Source: a bacterium (lineage in GTDB: Bacteria; UBA8248). Taken from it: a stretch of 64,000 nt of DNA. Below, piece after piece: positions 45,783 to 54,628 of this stretch (position 1 is its first letter; each line of letters opens with the position of its first letter). Both the position numbers and the translations under genes were made by a program. The notes below the pieces were generated by a model, which saw only the letters and a list, made by a program, of their open reading frames with translations, was not told the origin of the DNA and did not search any database. The DNA lies in contig JAJDYR010000039.1 of the NCBI GenBank assembly GCA_022825065.1, positions 62,001 through 126,000 on the forward strand. Reading direction: 5' to 3'.

Positions 45783-46550
45783 CTAATCCGCATCATCGTC
45801 CTCGTCGGCTTCCCATTCCTTTTCCCACTCCTCCCGGCGCTTTTTCTTTCGCTTCATGATGATTTTCGAGACGATGATGCTGATCTCGAACAGCACGATG
45901 ACGGGGCCTGCGAGGAACACCTGCGTCACCACGTCGGGCGGCGTGAGCAGAGCGGACATGACGAATGCGCCGACGATGACGTACCCGCGGTTTTTCGAGA
46001 GGAACTCAGGCGTGATGACGCCGATTTGCACGAGCAGAATGGTGACGATCGGCACCTCGAACACCAGGCCGAACGTGAAGATGAGCTTGAAGGCGAAGGA
46101 GATGTAAAAGCCTATCGAGATCTGGGGCGTCAGGGACTCGGTGGCGAAGCTCAGCAGAAATGCGAGGCCGTAAGGCAGAATCAGGAAGTAGCAGAAAAGG
46201 GCGCCTACGATGAAGCTCAGCGTCGAGAAGAACACGAAGGGCACGACGTAGCGTTTCTCCCGGTCCAGCAGCCCGGGGGCGCAGAAGCGCCAGATCTGAA
46301 ACAGGATGATGGGAAGGCTGATGAAGACCGAACAGAAAAACGAGACCTTGATGTGCGCGAAAAAGGCTTCCGTCGGCGAGAGGAAAACGAGTTTCTGATC
46401 GGCGATGGGTCGCTGCATGAAGGTCAGCAGTTCGCCCGAAAAATAATAGGCGCCCACGAACACGACGAGAATCGTGCCGAGGATGTAGAGGATTCTGTTG
46501 CGCAACTCTGTCAGGTGCCCGGTGAGGGGCATGGAACTTTCGCCGCTCAC
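45783..46550 (-). CDS. tatC: Sec-independent protein translocase TatC
   Basis: 255 aa with six transmembrane segments. N-terminal MPLTGHLTELRNRIL and the first-loop F(L)SPTEAFF motif are conserved TatC features that bind the twin-arginine signal. C-terminus ends in a basic then acidic tail (KRKKKRREEWEKEWEADEDD). Overlaps tatB by 4 bp. A Tat client lies in the window (binding protein at 3514). Confidence 0.96.
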   Translation of the reverse strand: MSGESSMPLTGHLTELRNRILYILGTILVVFVGAYYFSGELLTFMQRPIADQKLVFLSPTEAFFAHIKVSFFCSVFISLPIILFQIWRFCAPGLLDREKRYVVPFVFFSTLSFIVGALFCYFLILPYGLAFLLSFATESLTPQISIGFYISFAFKLIFTFGLVFEVPIVTILLVQIGVITPEFLSKNRGYVIVGAFVMSALLTPPDVVTQVFLAGPVIVLFEISIIVSKIIMKRKKKRREEWEKEWEADEDDDAD

Positions 46551-46984
46551 GTCTGCTTGTCGTCCTCTCGTGAGGTTCCGGTCTCATCCTCGGCCGCTTC
46601 GCTCTCCGTGGCGGCGGCCTCCACCTCAGGTGCGGCCTCGCCCGCCCCGGGCGCAGGTTCGTCCGTCTCGGTCTGTTCCTGTTCGCTGGTCTGCTCCGCC
46701 GCCTCGCTTTTTTCCCCGTCGTGGTCTTCCTCGTCGGCGTCTTCTTCGCTTGAATCCTCTCCGTCTGCTTTTTTGTCCTTTTCCTTCGTTTCCTCATCGA
46801 GCACGTCGAGATCGTAGTCGTCTTCCATGCTGAAGCTGTTCTGGAAATCGGACGTGGCGCGCTTGAAGTCGCCCAGGGCCTTGCCGAGCGTACGGGCCAA
46901 GTCCGGCAGGCGCTTGGGCCCGATGACGACCAGGGCGACCACCATGATCACGATCAACTCCGTCATTCCGATGCTGCCGAACAA
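46547..46984 (-). CDS. tatB: TatA/TatB-type translocase subunit with acidic tail
   Basis: 145 aa. N-terminal anchor MFGSIGMTELIVIMVVALVVIGPKRLPDLARTLGKALGDFKR is the TatA/B module; the E in TELI and GPKRLPDLAR favour TatB. The remaining 90 residues are extremely acidic (Glu/Asp runs), longer than usual. Coupled to tatC; no separate tatA is seen nearby. Confidence 0.9.
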   Translation of the reverse strand: MFGSIGMTELIVIMVVALVVIGPKRLPDLARTLGKALGDFKRATSDFQNSFSMEDDYDLDVLDEETKEKDKKADGEDSSEEDADEEDHDGEKSEAAEQTSEQEQTETDEPAPGAGEAAPEVEAAATESEAAEDETGTSREDDKQT

Positions 46985-47102
46985 GTCTGCTCTCCTCAGG
47001 AAAAGGCCACGTCCTTGGGTTATACCAAAACAAGCGCGCCTGGTGAACGAGCGTATGGGTAACAGACTATGATCCTCATGCGCTTTCTGCTACATTCAGA
47101 GG

Positions 47103-49025
47103 ATGTCCATCGACTCACAACCCATGTCTTCACATAAGCGCAGGCCCATGGCTCAGGAAACGATGCGGGAGGAAAGTGTGGCGATTCAAGAGTCGCCCAC
47201 GTTTGAATATCTCCGCAAAGCATTGAACCTTAAAGAGATAGATGATTCGGCGGCGCTCGTTATCCTCGGTCCCCTGCTTGAAAATACCGCCGCGAACGGA
47301 GGGAACGGCTTCATGAGCGCGGAAGAGGCCGCCCGCCTGCTCTCCCGGCCGTATCTTCCCGAGACCACCTTCGCCGTCGTCGACATCGAGACCACCGGCG
47401 GGCGTCCCCCCCAGCACCGGATTACGGAATTGGCCGCGGTCAAGGTTCGCGCCGGGGAAGTGGTGGGCTCTCTCGATGTTCTGGTCAACCCGGGCCGGGA
47501 GATCCCCTGGAACGTCGTTCGTCTGACGGGCATCACCGACGCCATGGTAGCGGACAAGCCGGGGCTGATGGAAGTGCTGCCCGGGTTTCTGGACTTCATC
47601 GACGGGTGCGTGTTCGTCGCCCATTGCGCGAATTTCGACCTCCATTTTCTGCAGTATTACGCGCAAGAGTTCCTGGAGCGTGATTTTTCGCCTCCGGTTC
47701 TTTGCACGTTTGAACTGGCGAACCGGCTCCTGCCGCGTCAAAAACGCTTCAATCTGGGAGAGTTGAGCGCGTCGCTGGGTCTTCCCGATACGGAGGCGGG
47801 AAGGCATCGCGCCTTGAGCGACGCCGAGGCGACGGCGCAGATATTGATCCGCTTTATGCAGATGGGCCGGCTACTGGGATTGGAGAGCCTCGAATCCCTG
47901 CTCGCGTTTCAACAACCGGACGAGGGCGTTTCGCCGCCGATGGCGGAGGGAATCCGGCTCGACCCGTCGATAATCGAATCTCTGCCCCGAGACCGCGGCG
48001 TTTACCGCCTGTATGACAAGGACGAGAAACTCGTGTTCGCGGGCAAGGCCAACGACATACACCGGGCGGTGCGGGACATGTTCTATCCCAAGAACCGCTC
48101 CGCCGGTCGATTCGCCCTCAGGCTCAAGGGCGTGCGCCGCGTGGAGGCGACGAGCCTGCGGAGCGAACTGGCCATGAACGTCGAGGCTTTCCGGGCGATG
48201 CGAAAAGCGAGCCTCATGAACGGGAACCTCGCCGTGGCGGGCGGGGGTTTTTTGAGGCTCTCCGCCGATGACGCCCGGCCGGGGGTCTCCTTCGTCTCCC
48301 GCCTCGCTCGCGACGGCGCCCGCTACTATGGCCCGTTCCGGAAAAAAGCGCAGCTTGCCGATTTGCTGGACGCCATTTGCGCCGCTTTTCCGCTCCCCCG
48401 TGAAGCACCGGAGGAGAATCGCGACGCCAGGAAACGCGGCGGGTCCCCGGGCGGCAAGAGACCGCCCCGCTTGCCGGATGCGGTAAATGCGGAACTCTTC
48501 GGGATGTTGAGGGATATCCTGGAGGGCCGTCTGCAGAAAGAGGATGAGAGCGTATTTACCCTTCTCAAGAAGGCCTGGGGAGAGGAGGGTCCGTCGCCGG
48601 GCAGGCTGAGGCGCCATATCGCCCGTCTTCATCATCTGGTGAGGACGTACGGCCTCTCGGGGCCGTCCGTCGAGAGGAGAAGACTCATCATCGTCGAACC
48701 CGGGCAGACGCGCGAGGAGAGGTATTGTTATTTCATCAGGGAGGGACTCCTCGCTCATGAAGTATCCTTCGAGAGAGGCGCGCCGCCCCTTCGCGCCCTG
48801 GAAGAAAAGATAAACGAGATATTCCTGGACGAGGGTTTCGAGGGCGCAAGGGCTGCTCCGGAAGCTCTGGACGAGGCGGCGGTGTTCGCGAGTTGGATGA
48901 GGCGGGAACTGATGGACGGGTTCATGCTGAATCTCGAAGGCCGCACCCCCTCGGTCCGCGTGATGGAGGCGCTCACCGGCGCGCTCGACGACCCGCAGGC
49001 GGCGGGAACCACGATCACCCTTTGA
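47103..49025 (+). CDS. DEDDh 3'-5' exonuclease fused to a GIY-YIG/UvrC-N-like domain
   Basis: 640 aa. Exonuclease domain (about 88-255) with D94/E96 (VDIETTG), D179 (AHCANFD), H235 and D240 (HRALSDA), as in DNA polymerase III epsilon. After a linker, residues 290-340 resemble a GIY-YIG nuclease: RGVYRLYDKD (GVY) and VFAGKAND where YVGKAxxL is usual, so the second tyrosine is replaced. The remaining 300 residues are variable (UvrC-like linker region). Similar fusions are known in actinobacteria and firmicutes. The start is uncertain (ATG 47103, or 47148/47163). Probable DNA-repair nuclease. Confidence 0.8.
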   Translation: MSIDSQPMSSHKRRPMAQETMREESVAIQESPTFEYLRKALNLKEIDDSAALVILGPLLENTAANGGNGFMSAEEAARLLSRPYLPETTFAVVDIETTGGRPPQHRITELAAVKVRAGEVVGSLDVLVNPGREIPWNVVRLTGITDAMVADKPGLMEVLPGFLDFIDGCVFVAHCANFDLHFLQYYAQEFLERDFSPPVLCTFELANRLLPRQKRFNLGELSASLGLPDTEAGRHRALSDAEATAQILIRFMQMGRLLGLESLESLLAFQQPDEGVSPPMAEGIRLDPSIIESLPRDRGVYRLYDKDEKLVFAGKANDIHRAVRDMFYPKNRSAGRFALRLKGVRRVEATSLRSELAMNVEAFRAMRKASLMNGNLAVAGGGFLRLSADDARPGVSFVSRLARDGARYYGPFRKKAQLADLLDAICAAFPLPREAPEENRDARKRGGSPGGKRPPRLPDAVNAELFGMLRDILEGRLQKEDESVFTLLKKAWGEEGPSPGRLRRHIARLHHLVRTYGLSGPSVERRRLIIVEPGQTREERYCYFIREGLLAHEVSFERGAPPLRALEEKINEIFLDEGFEGARAAPEALDEAAVFASWMRRELMDGFMLNLEGRTPSVRVMEALTGALDDPQAAGTTITL

Positions 49026-49215
49026 TTTCTCTCGCGCTGCGGTCATCAGCGCGTCCGCAAAGTTCTCTTGAAAAAACGTTTTCTTGCACGCCACTCTTCG
49101 GTGTGCTATTTTTTCTGGTGTCCCATTCCGGGATTTTCGACAGCGAATTGAATATGGATTGTGGGGTGCGGGACGGGTTTGTTCGCTTTTCCCTCTACTA
49201 GAAGGTTCCGCGGCC

Positions 49216-50544
49216 ATGGTGGGAAACGGCGATTTTTGGGATCAGCGCATCGAACGCATGGCGCGCGATGAACTCGCCTCCCTGCAACTAGAACGCCTCA
49301 AGCGGCAGGTCCGCCGCTGCCATCAGGAATCCGAATTCTATCGTGAACGCCTGGACGCGGCGGGCGTGGGGCCCGATTCGATCCGCACGCTCGACGACTT
49401 GCGGAACATTCCCTTCGTCACCAAGCAGGAGCTCAGAGACGAGCAGCAGGCGCATCCCCCCTTCGGGCGATACGTCGTCGCTCCGCCCGAGGCGTGGGGA
49501 GAACTCCATCCCTCCACGGGGACGACCGGCGTGCCCGTGAGCACGATCTGGAGCAAGCAGGACGTCGAGAACATCGCGGACTTCACGGCGCGCACGATGT
49601 GGAGCTTCGGCGTGCGGCCGGGCGACATCGTCCAGAACGCGTTCAGCTACGGCCTGTGGGTCGCCGGGATGAGCGTGCACTACGCCACCCAGAAGATCGG
49701 CTGTTTCGTGATCCCCATCGGCGCGGCCATGACGGAGCGGCAGATACTCTATCTCACCACCATCGGCTCCACGGTGCTCCTGAGCACGCCCAGCTATGGC
49801 TTGTACATCGGCGAGAAACTCACCGAGAGCGGCGTGGAACCCGGTGATATCCCTTTGAAAATCGGTTCTTTCGGCGGGGAGGCGGGTGCGCAGAACCCCT
49901 CCACGCGCGCTCGTATCGAGGCCGCCCTCGGCGTCGACGCCTATGATTATTACGGGCTGGGCGAGATCGGGCCGACCTTCGCGAGCGAGTCGGTGGCGAA
50001 ATCCGGCCTCATCTGGGCGGAGGATCACCACGTCATCGAGGTGGTCGACCCCGAGACGAAAAAGCCGACGCCCGAAGGCGAGGTGGGCATTCTCGTCATC
50101 ACGCATCTCACGCGCGAGGCCACGCCCATGCTGCGCTACTGGACGAACGATTTCGCGCGCGTCGACAGCTCCCCCAGCCCTTGCGGCAGGACGCACCTGC
50201 GCTCGCCGGGGGGTATTCTCGGACGCCATGACGATCTCGTCATCTACAAGGGGGCGAAGTTCTACCCCATCCAAGTGGAAGAGGTGGTGCGCAGTTTCGC
50301 AGGCCTCAGCAACGAGTTCCGCGTGGAACTGCATCCGGATGAATCGACGGGGCGGGACCGCTGCGTCGTCGTAGCCGAGGCCGCCGAGGGGGAGGCGAAC
50401 TCGGGCCTGGGCGATAAATTGCGCGACAGGCTCGGGGCGGAGCTCCTGGTGACGCCCGAGGTGGAGGTTTTGCCCGCGGGCTCATTCGAGAGGACGACGT
50501 TCAAGGCGAAAAGGTTCGTGGATTTGCGCGAATCGCGCGTGTGA
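49216..50544 (+). CDS. Phenylacetate-CoA ligase-like adenylate-forming enzyme
   Basis: 442 aa, the PaaK family length. ATP/AMP motif STGTTGVPVSTIWSK, YYGLGEIGPTFASE, and the C-terminal GRHDDLVIYKGAKFYPIQVEE...FKAKRFVDL are the A5 and A8/A10 regions. Activates an aryl or acyl acid to its CoA thioester. ATG 49216 fits family length; longer starts have no conservation. Co-oriented with thiolase and DUF35 genes (spacing 20 and 25 bp), suggesting a CoA-dependent degradation or ligation pathway. Confidence 0.85.
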   Translation: MVGNGDFWDQRIERMARDELASLQLERLKRQVRRCHQESEFYRERLDAAGVGPDSIRTLDDLRNIPFVTKQELRDEQQAHPPFGRYVVAPPEAWGELHPSTGTTGVPVSTIWSKQDVENIADFTARTMWSFGVRPGDIVQNAFSYGLWVAGMSVHYATQKIGCFVIPIGAAMTERQILYLTTIGSTVLLSTPSYGLYIGEKLTESGVEPGDIPLKIGSFGGEAGAQNPSTRARIEAALGVDAYDYYGLGEIGPTFASESVAKSGLIWAEDHHVIEVVDPETKKPTPEGEVGILVITHLTREATPMLRYWTNDFARVDSSPSPCGRTHLRSPGGILGRHDDLVIYKGAKFYPIQVEEVVRSFAGLSNEFRVELHPDESTGRDRCVVVAEAAEGEANSGLGDKLRDRLGAELLVTPEVEVLPAGSFERTTFKAKRFVDLRESRV

Positions 50545-50564
50545 ATACAGCGAGGGGGTGAAAA

Positions 50565-51725
50565 GTGCGCGGCGTATCGATCATCGGAGTGGGCATCACG
50601 CCCTTCGGGGTGCGGGCGGAGAGCCTGGTCGCCCTGGGCGCTATCGCCTGCAAGGACGCGCTCGAGGACGCCGGCCTCGCGCCCGGGCGAATCGAAGCGT
50701 TCTTCCTGGGGAATTTCGCCGGCCATGCCTTCACCGGGCAGAACCACGTGGCGCCCATGGTCGCCCACGCGGCGGGGCTGGGCGCGGTGCCCTGCACCCG
50801 CCTCGAGGGCGCTTGCGCCTCGGGAGGGCTGGCCCTGCGCCAGGGGGTGCTGGCCGTGGCTTCGGGCCAGGTGGATTTCGCCCTCATCGCGGGGGTGGAA
50901 AAGATGACTTCCGCCGAGACGGACGAGACGGCCTCCATACTCGCCGCCGCCGGGGACGTGGCGGTGGAGGCGAGCGTCGGCTCCACGTTTCCCGCCCTTT
51001 TCGGCCTCATCGCCCGGCGCCACATGCACGAGCACGGGACGACGCGCGAGGAGATCGCCCACGTGGCGGTGAAAAACCACGCCCACGGCAGGCTCAACCC
51101 GAACGCGCACATGCAAAAAGACGTGACGCTTCCCCAGGTGCTGGACGCCAGGCCCGTAGCCGAACCGCTCGGGCTTTTCGATTGCTCGCTGATCAGCGAC
51201 GGGGCGGCGGCCGTCGTGCTGTGCCCGTCTGAAACGGCATCGGCGCATCACGAGAAACCGGTCGAGGTTCTGGCGTCGGCGCAGGCTTCGGATTCCCCCG
51301 CGCTCTCCGACAAGCGCGACATCACCTCGTTCTACGCCACGCAGAAGGCGGGGGAGGAGGCCTTCTCCCGGGCGGGGCTGAGCCGCGAGGACGTCGATCT
51401 GGCCGAGATTCACGATTGTTTCACGATGGCCGAGATCATCGCGCTCGAGGATTTGGGGTTTTTCGCCAAAGGCGAGGGAGGCCGCGGCGCCCTCGAGGGG
51501 ATGACGAAGCTCGGCGGCGCGATGCCGGTCAACACCAGCGGCGGCCTGAAATCGAAAGGACACCCGGTGGGGGCGACGGGCGTGGCGCAGATTCATGAAC
51601 TCACGCTCCAGTTGCGCGGAGAAGCGGGCGCGCGCCAGGTTCCGGGCGCCGGGGTGGGGCTGGCCCACAATCTCGGAGGTTCCGGGGCCACGTGCGCCGT
51701 GCATATTCTGGGTGCGACCGCCTGA
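50565..51725 (+). CDS. Thiolase-family enzyme (SCPx/lipid-transfer type)
   Basis: 386 aa, GTG start with GAGGGGG ribosome site. Nucleophile C84 (EGACASGGLALRQG), HDCFT motif and GHPVGATG box give a complete thiolase active site; absence of the classical final CxG cysteine is usual for SCPx-type thiolases. Together with the next gene (DUF35) it matches thiolase-Zn-ribbon/OB complexes known for sterol side-chain retro-aldol and acetoacetyl-CoA chemistry in actinobacteria and archaea. Confidence 0.9.
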   Translation: MRGVSIIGVGITPFGVRAESLVALGAIACKDALEDAGLAPGRIEAFFLGNFAGHAFTGQNHVAPMVAHAAGLGAVPCTRLEGACASGGLALRQGVLAVASGQVDFALIAGVEKMTSAETDETASILAAAGDVAVEASVGSTFPALFGLIARRHMHEHGTTREEIAHVAVKNHAHGRLNPNAHMQKDVTLPQVLDARPVAEPLGLFDCSLISDGAAAVVLCPSETASAHHEKPVEVLASAQASDSPALSDKRDITSFYATQKAGEEAFSRAGLSREDVDLAEIHDCFTMAEIIALEDLGFFAKGEGGRGALEGMTKLGGAMPVNTSGGLKSKGHPVGATGVAQIHELTLQLRGEAGARQVPGAGVGLAHNLGGSGATCAVHILGATA

Positions 51726-51750
51726 GGCGGAGAAGGGTGGATGCCCACGC

Positions 51751-52056
51751 ATGGAGACCTTCGTTTGCGCCGGATGCGGGCGGATTTACCTGGAAAACTC
51801 GCAGCGATGCGGGCATTGCGGCGGCGATCTGGAGGAGAGGCCGGCCTCCGGGCGGGGCATCGTCTACAGCTTCTCGTCGGTTCACATGGGAGCCCGGGGG
51901 ATGCCGACGCCTTATTTGCTCGCGTTGGTGGAACTGGAAGAGGGGGGGCGGATTCTCGCCCGCCTGGCGGATAATGATGAAGGTGAGCCGTCGATCGGCG
52001 ACAAGGTGGTTTTTTCCGGACTTTCGGATACCGGGCCTGTGTTTCGGCTGTTTTGA
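51751..52056 (+). CDS. DUF35 OB-fold protein with zinc ribbon (thiolase partner)
   Basis: 101 aa. Zinc-ribbon cysteines C6/C9 (CAGC) and C20/C23 (CGHC), then an OB-fold with VYSFSSVHMG and ILARLADND. Length is at the short end for the family. The ATG is chosen because the zinc ribbon starts immediately after it. It binds the thiolase subunit and may be needed for substrate loading. 6 bp before the next gene. Confidence 0.9.
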   Translation: METFVCAGCGRIYLENSQRCGHCGGDLEERPASGRGIVYSFSSVHMGARGMPTPYLLALVELEEGGRILARLADNDEGEPSIGDKVVFSGLSDTGPVFRLF

Positions 52057-52062
52057 GGGCAT

Positions 52063-53454
52063 GTGACGGTGAATTTGATCGACAAGGACGCGACTCGCGC
52101 CAAGGCGCTCTTCGTGGGCCACCTGACTCCCGGAAGAGAGGGTTTGCTCGGCGGCTTGCGGAATATCGGCATGGAGACGCTTTACTTCGAAACCCCGAAC
52201 AAAGCGCGCTCGCGCATGAACTGGTGCGATTTCATTCTTTACGGGGCGGCTGAAACCGCCGAAGCGGCTCCGATGCAGAGAATCGCGGAGACGGGAAAGC
52301 CCTTCGCCGCGGTGCTGCGTCCCGAGGACAAGGGATTCACGCCCTCGAGCATCCGCTCGGGCGCGCGCGCCGTTTTCGTCGACGAGGTGCATCCCGAGGA
52401 AGTGTTCCAGTTTTCACGCACCTTGAGCGAGGAGGGCTATCTTCGCAGGGAGCTCAGGTGGCTTCGCACCGAGGCGAGGGAAGAGTCCGGGGGATGGCGG
52501 TTCGAGGGAACGAGTGCGGCGGCCGAGAGGCTGAGGCGTTCGATCCAGCTTGCGGGGCAGAAATACCGCACGATTCTCCTGGAAGGGGAGAAGGGGCTGA
52601 ATTTCAGGCTCGTCGCCCGCGCGCTGCATTCCCAGTATCCCGGCGCCAGGCACCCGTTCCTGCACTGGGGGCCGAAGATGCGGCGCGCCTCGACGCTGGA
52701 GAAGGCCATCAGGCGCATGGAAGAGAGGCGCGGCGAAGAGGGGGACATCGTCGAAAAAGGGGGGACGCTCTTCATCGAGGACGCCCAGCTCATCAGCCGG
52801 GACCTCCAGAAGGCGTTGGCGAAGGCGTTGAGGGGAAAAAGCCTCTCCCGGGAGTTCCGCGTGATATTCGGCTGCACGCACGACCCCGAAAGACTGATAC
52901 AGGACACGATTCTCAAGCGTCTGTACCGCAAGGAAACGACCCGCTTCATCAAGATTCCCCCGCTGCGCGAGCGGAAAAAGGACATTTCGCTCGTGGCCCA
53001 GGGGATTCTGGATGAATTCTCGAGCCGCATCGGGCAGCCGAGGAGGCGGATCACGCCGGCGGCGATGGACTGGTTCTCAAGGCAGAAGTGGTGGGGGAAC
53101 GAGTCCGAACTCGAGATGGCCGTGTGCCGCGCATTCCTCGTGAGCGAGGGCAACTCGATTTCGCTCGATGACTTGAGCCCCACGCCCCGGGGAAAGGGAG
53201 GCGGTGACAACATCGAGGGCTTTTTCCGCGACAGGCTCTCCTCGGTGGTCACCGCCCTGGGTGACGGGGAGAGCAGCGACTTCTACGATCACACCATCCG
53301 CAGCGTCGAAAAACCCCTGCTCGAACTGGTGCTCCGCGAAGCGGGCGGAAACCAGGTGCAGGCGTCGCGCCTGCTGGGCATGAACCGCAACACGCTGAGA
53401 AGAAAACTCCTGGAATTCGGCCTCACCAAGCCTTCCCCCTCCCGCCGGAGATAA
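52063..53454 (+). CDS. Degenerate sigma54-activator-like (NtrC-type) protein with Fis-type HTH
   Basis: 463 aa. Receiver-like N-terminus (14-120) but without a recognisable phospho-acceptor Asp (the CDFILYG position is Tyr/Gly). The AAA+-like middle keeps Walker B GGTLFIED (233-240), LRERKKDISL and WWGNESELE, but Walker A is GEKGLNFR instead of GESGTGKE, and no GAFTGA loop is visible. It ends with a Fis HTH (NQVQASRLLGMNRNTLRRKL). It probably lost ATPase and sigma54 contact and works as a DNA-binding regulator. GTG 52063 or 52069 is possible, with GAGGG just upstream. It is co-transcribed with the thiolase genes. Confidence 0.78.
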   Translation: MTVNLIDKDATRAKALFVGHLTPGREGLLGGLRNIGMETLYFETPNKARSRMNWCDFILYGAAETAEAAPMQRIAETGKPFAAVLRPEDKGFTPSSIRSGARAVFVDEVHPEEVFQFSRTLSEEGYLRRELRWLRTEAREESGGWRFEGTSAAAERLRRSIQLAGQKYRTILLEGEKGLNFRLVARALHSQYPGARHPFLHWGPKMRRASTLEKAIRRMEERRGEEGDIVEKGGTLFIEDAQLISRDLQKALAKALRGKSLSREFRVIFGCTHDPERLIQDTILKRLYRKETTRFIKIPPLRERKKDISLVAQGILDEFSSRIGQPRRRITPAAMDWFSRQKWWGNESELEMAVCRAFLVSEGNSISLDDLSPTPRGKGGGDNIEGFFRDRLSSVVTALGDGESSDFYDHTIRSVEKPLLELVLREAGGNQVQASRLLGMNRNTLRRKLLEFGLTKPSPSRRR

Positions 53455-53459
53455 GTTTT

Positions 53460-54221
53460 TTGGCGCATCGAGGCGATGGGTTCGCCGCCGTCATCCTTGC
53501 GGCCGGCCAGGGCAAACGCATGGGGTCCCCGTTGGCGAAAGTGCTCCATCCGGTCGGCGGGGAGCCCATGATCTGCCACGTCGTGACCACCGCGAGAGAA
53601 TCAGGTGCCCGGCCCATCGTCATCGTCGTGGGCCACCGGGCCCGGGACGTTCAACGGGCGTTTTCGGGCGATGACGCGGATATCGTCTTCGCCCTTCAGG
53701 AAGAACAACTCGGCACCGGCCATGCCGCCGAGGTCGGCTTGTCCGCCCTGTCCGCCGGGGCGGAACATCTCTATCTCCTGTGCGGCGATGCGCCCCTGAT
53801 ACGAACGGCTACTCTGAAGCGGTTGGCGCGCCAGCATGAGGAGGCGCATGCGGCGGCCACCATGCTCACGGCCGTTGCAAAAGAGCCGCACGGGTATGGC
53901 CGCGCCCTGCGCGAGGGGGCGGACCTCATCGGCGTGGTGGAGGAGGCGGACGCGACGGATGCGCAGAAGAGGATTACCGAGATCAACACGGGCGCCTACG
54001 CCTTCGAGGCCGCGTTCCTGCGCGCCGCCCTGCCGAGGATCAGGGCCGGGAACAACCAGGGGGAGTACTACCTGCCCGACGTCTTCCCCATCGCGCGCGC
54101 CGAGGGCCGCGTTGTCCAGGGCCTTGAACTGGCGTCGCCCGAAGAGGCGCTGGGCGTGAACACGCAGGCGGACCTGCGCCGGGCGCGGGAGGTGTACGAG
54201 AAGCACAAGCGAATGGCTTGA
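53460..54221 (+). CDS. GlmU uridylyltransferase domain, free-standing
   Basis: 253 aa, TTG start. The first half of bacterial GlmU only: LAAGQGKRMGSPLAKVLHPVGG (signature and catalytic Lys region), EQLGTGHA, LCGDAPLI, GYGRAL, NTGAYAFE, NNQGEYYLPDVF and GVNTQADL. The left-handed beta-helix acetyltransferase half is absent; a separate protein at 59602-60378 has that fold. Makes UDP-GlcNAc from UTP and GlcNAc-1-P. It is separated from the rest of the cluster by a repeat-filled gap, and by 5 bp from the regulator gene upstream, which may link expression. Confidence 0.85.
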   Translation: MAHRGDGFAAVILAAGQGKRMGSPLAKVLHPVGGEPMICHVVTTARESGARPIVIVVGHRARDVQRAFSGDDADIVFALQEEQLGTGHAAEVGLSALSAGAEHLYLLCGDAPLIRTATLKRLARQHEEAHAAATMLTAVAKEPHGYGRALREGADLIGVVEEADATDAQKRITEINTGAYAFEAAFLRAALPRIRAGNNQGEYYLPDVFPIARAEGRVVQGLELASPEEALGVNTQADLRRAREVYEKHKRMA

Positions 54222-54523
54222 TGCGCGCAAGCCCGCCCGGTTTGGGTTTGTTGAAAAGCCTTTCTAAAAGGAGCAATCCCCCTTACCCCCTTGCCAGGGG
54301 ATAAAGGCACCCCCCCCTACCCCCCCTTGTCAGGGGGGCAAGAAAAAGCAAAACCCCCTCAGCCCGGCGGGGGCGCATCGCCTTTTTATACCCCCCTGAC
54401 AAGGGGGGGTAGGGGGGGGGTGCTTTTGTAGCGGACAGGCTCCTGCGCCTGTCCGAGGTCGCGACCTGTCCCTGCGGACCCCCCTCCCCGGTCGGTTTCG
54501 TCCGCCGAATCACGGAATCGGGG
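54222..54523. other. Repeat-filled gap
   Basis: Long inverted-repeat copy E (54307-54423), GGACAGGCTCCTGCGCCTGT repeat (54428-54478) and a TTGTTGAAAAG motif (54248-54258). No gene. Confidence 0.7.
54307..54423. repeat. Long inverted-repeat element, copy E
   Basis: Same layout as copy D, with GCAC / GTGC termini instead of GCAACC / GGTTGC. Confidence 0.9.
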
Positions 54524-54552
54524 GTTTTTCCACAACCCCGATTTGCTATAAT
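54524..54552 (+). promoter_or_regulatory. Extended -10 promoter of the glm cluster
   Basis: Consensus TGC-TATAAT (54544-54552). The -35 area (GTTTTT, 54524-54529) is weak, which is typical of extended -10 promoters. Leader about 70 nt before the nucleotidyltransferase start. Confidence 0.62.
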
Positions 54553-54628
54553 TTGCCGCGCAAGATAGAAAAAACGGGAGAAAAGCCCGTTCGGGGGCTG
54601 TTTTGAGCGAATTTCAGGAAGGTATCTC

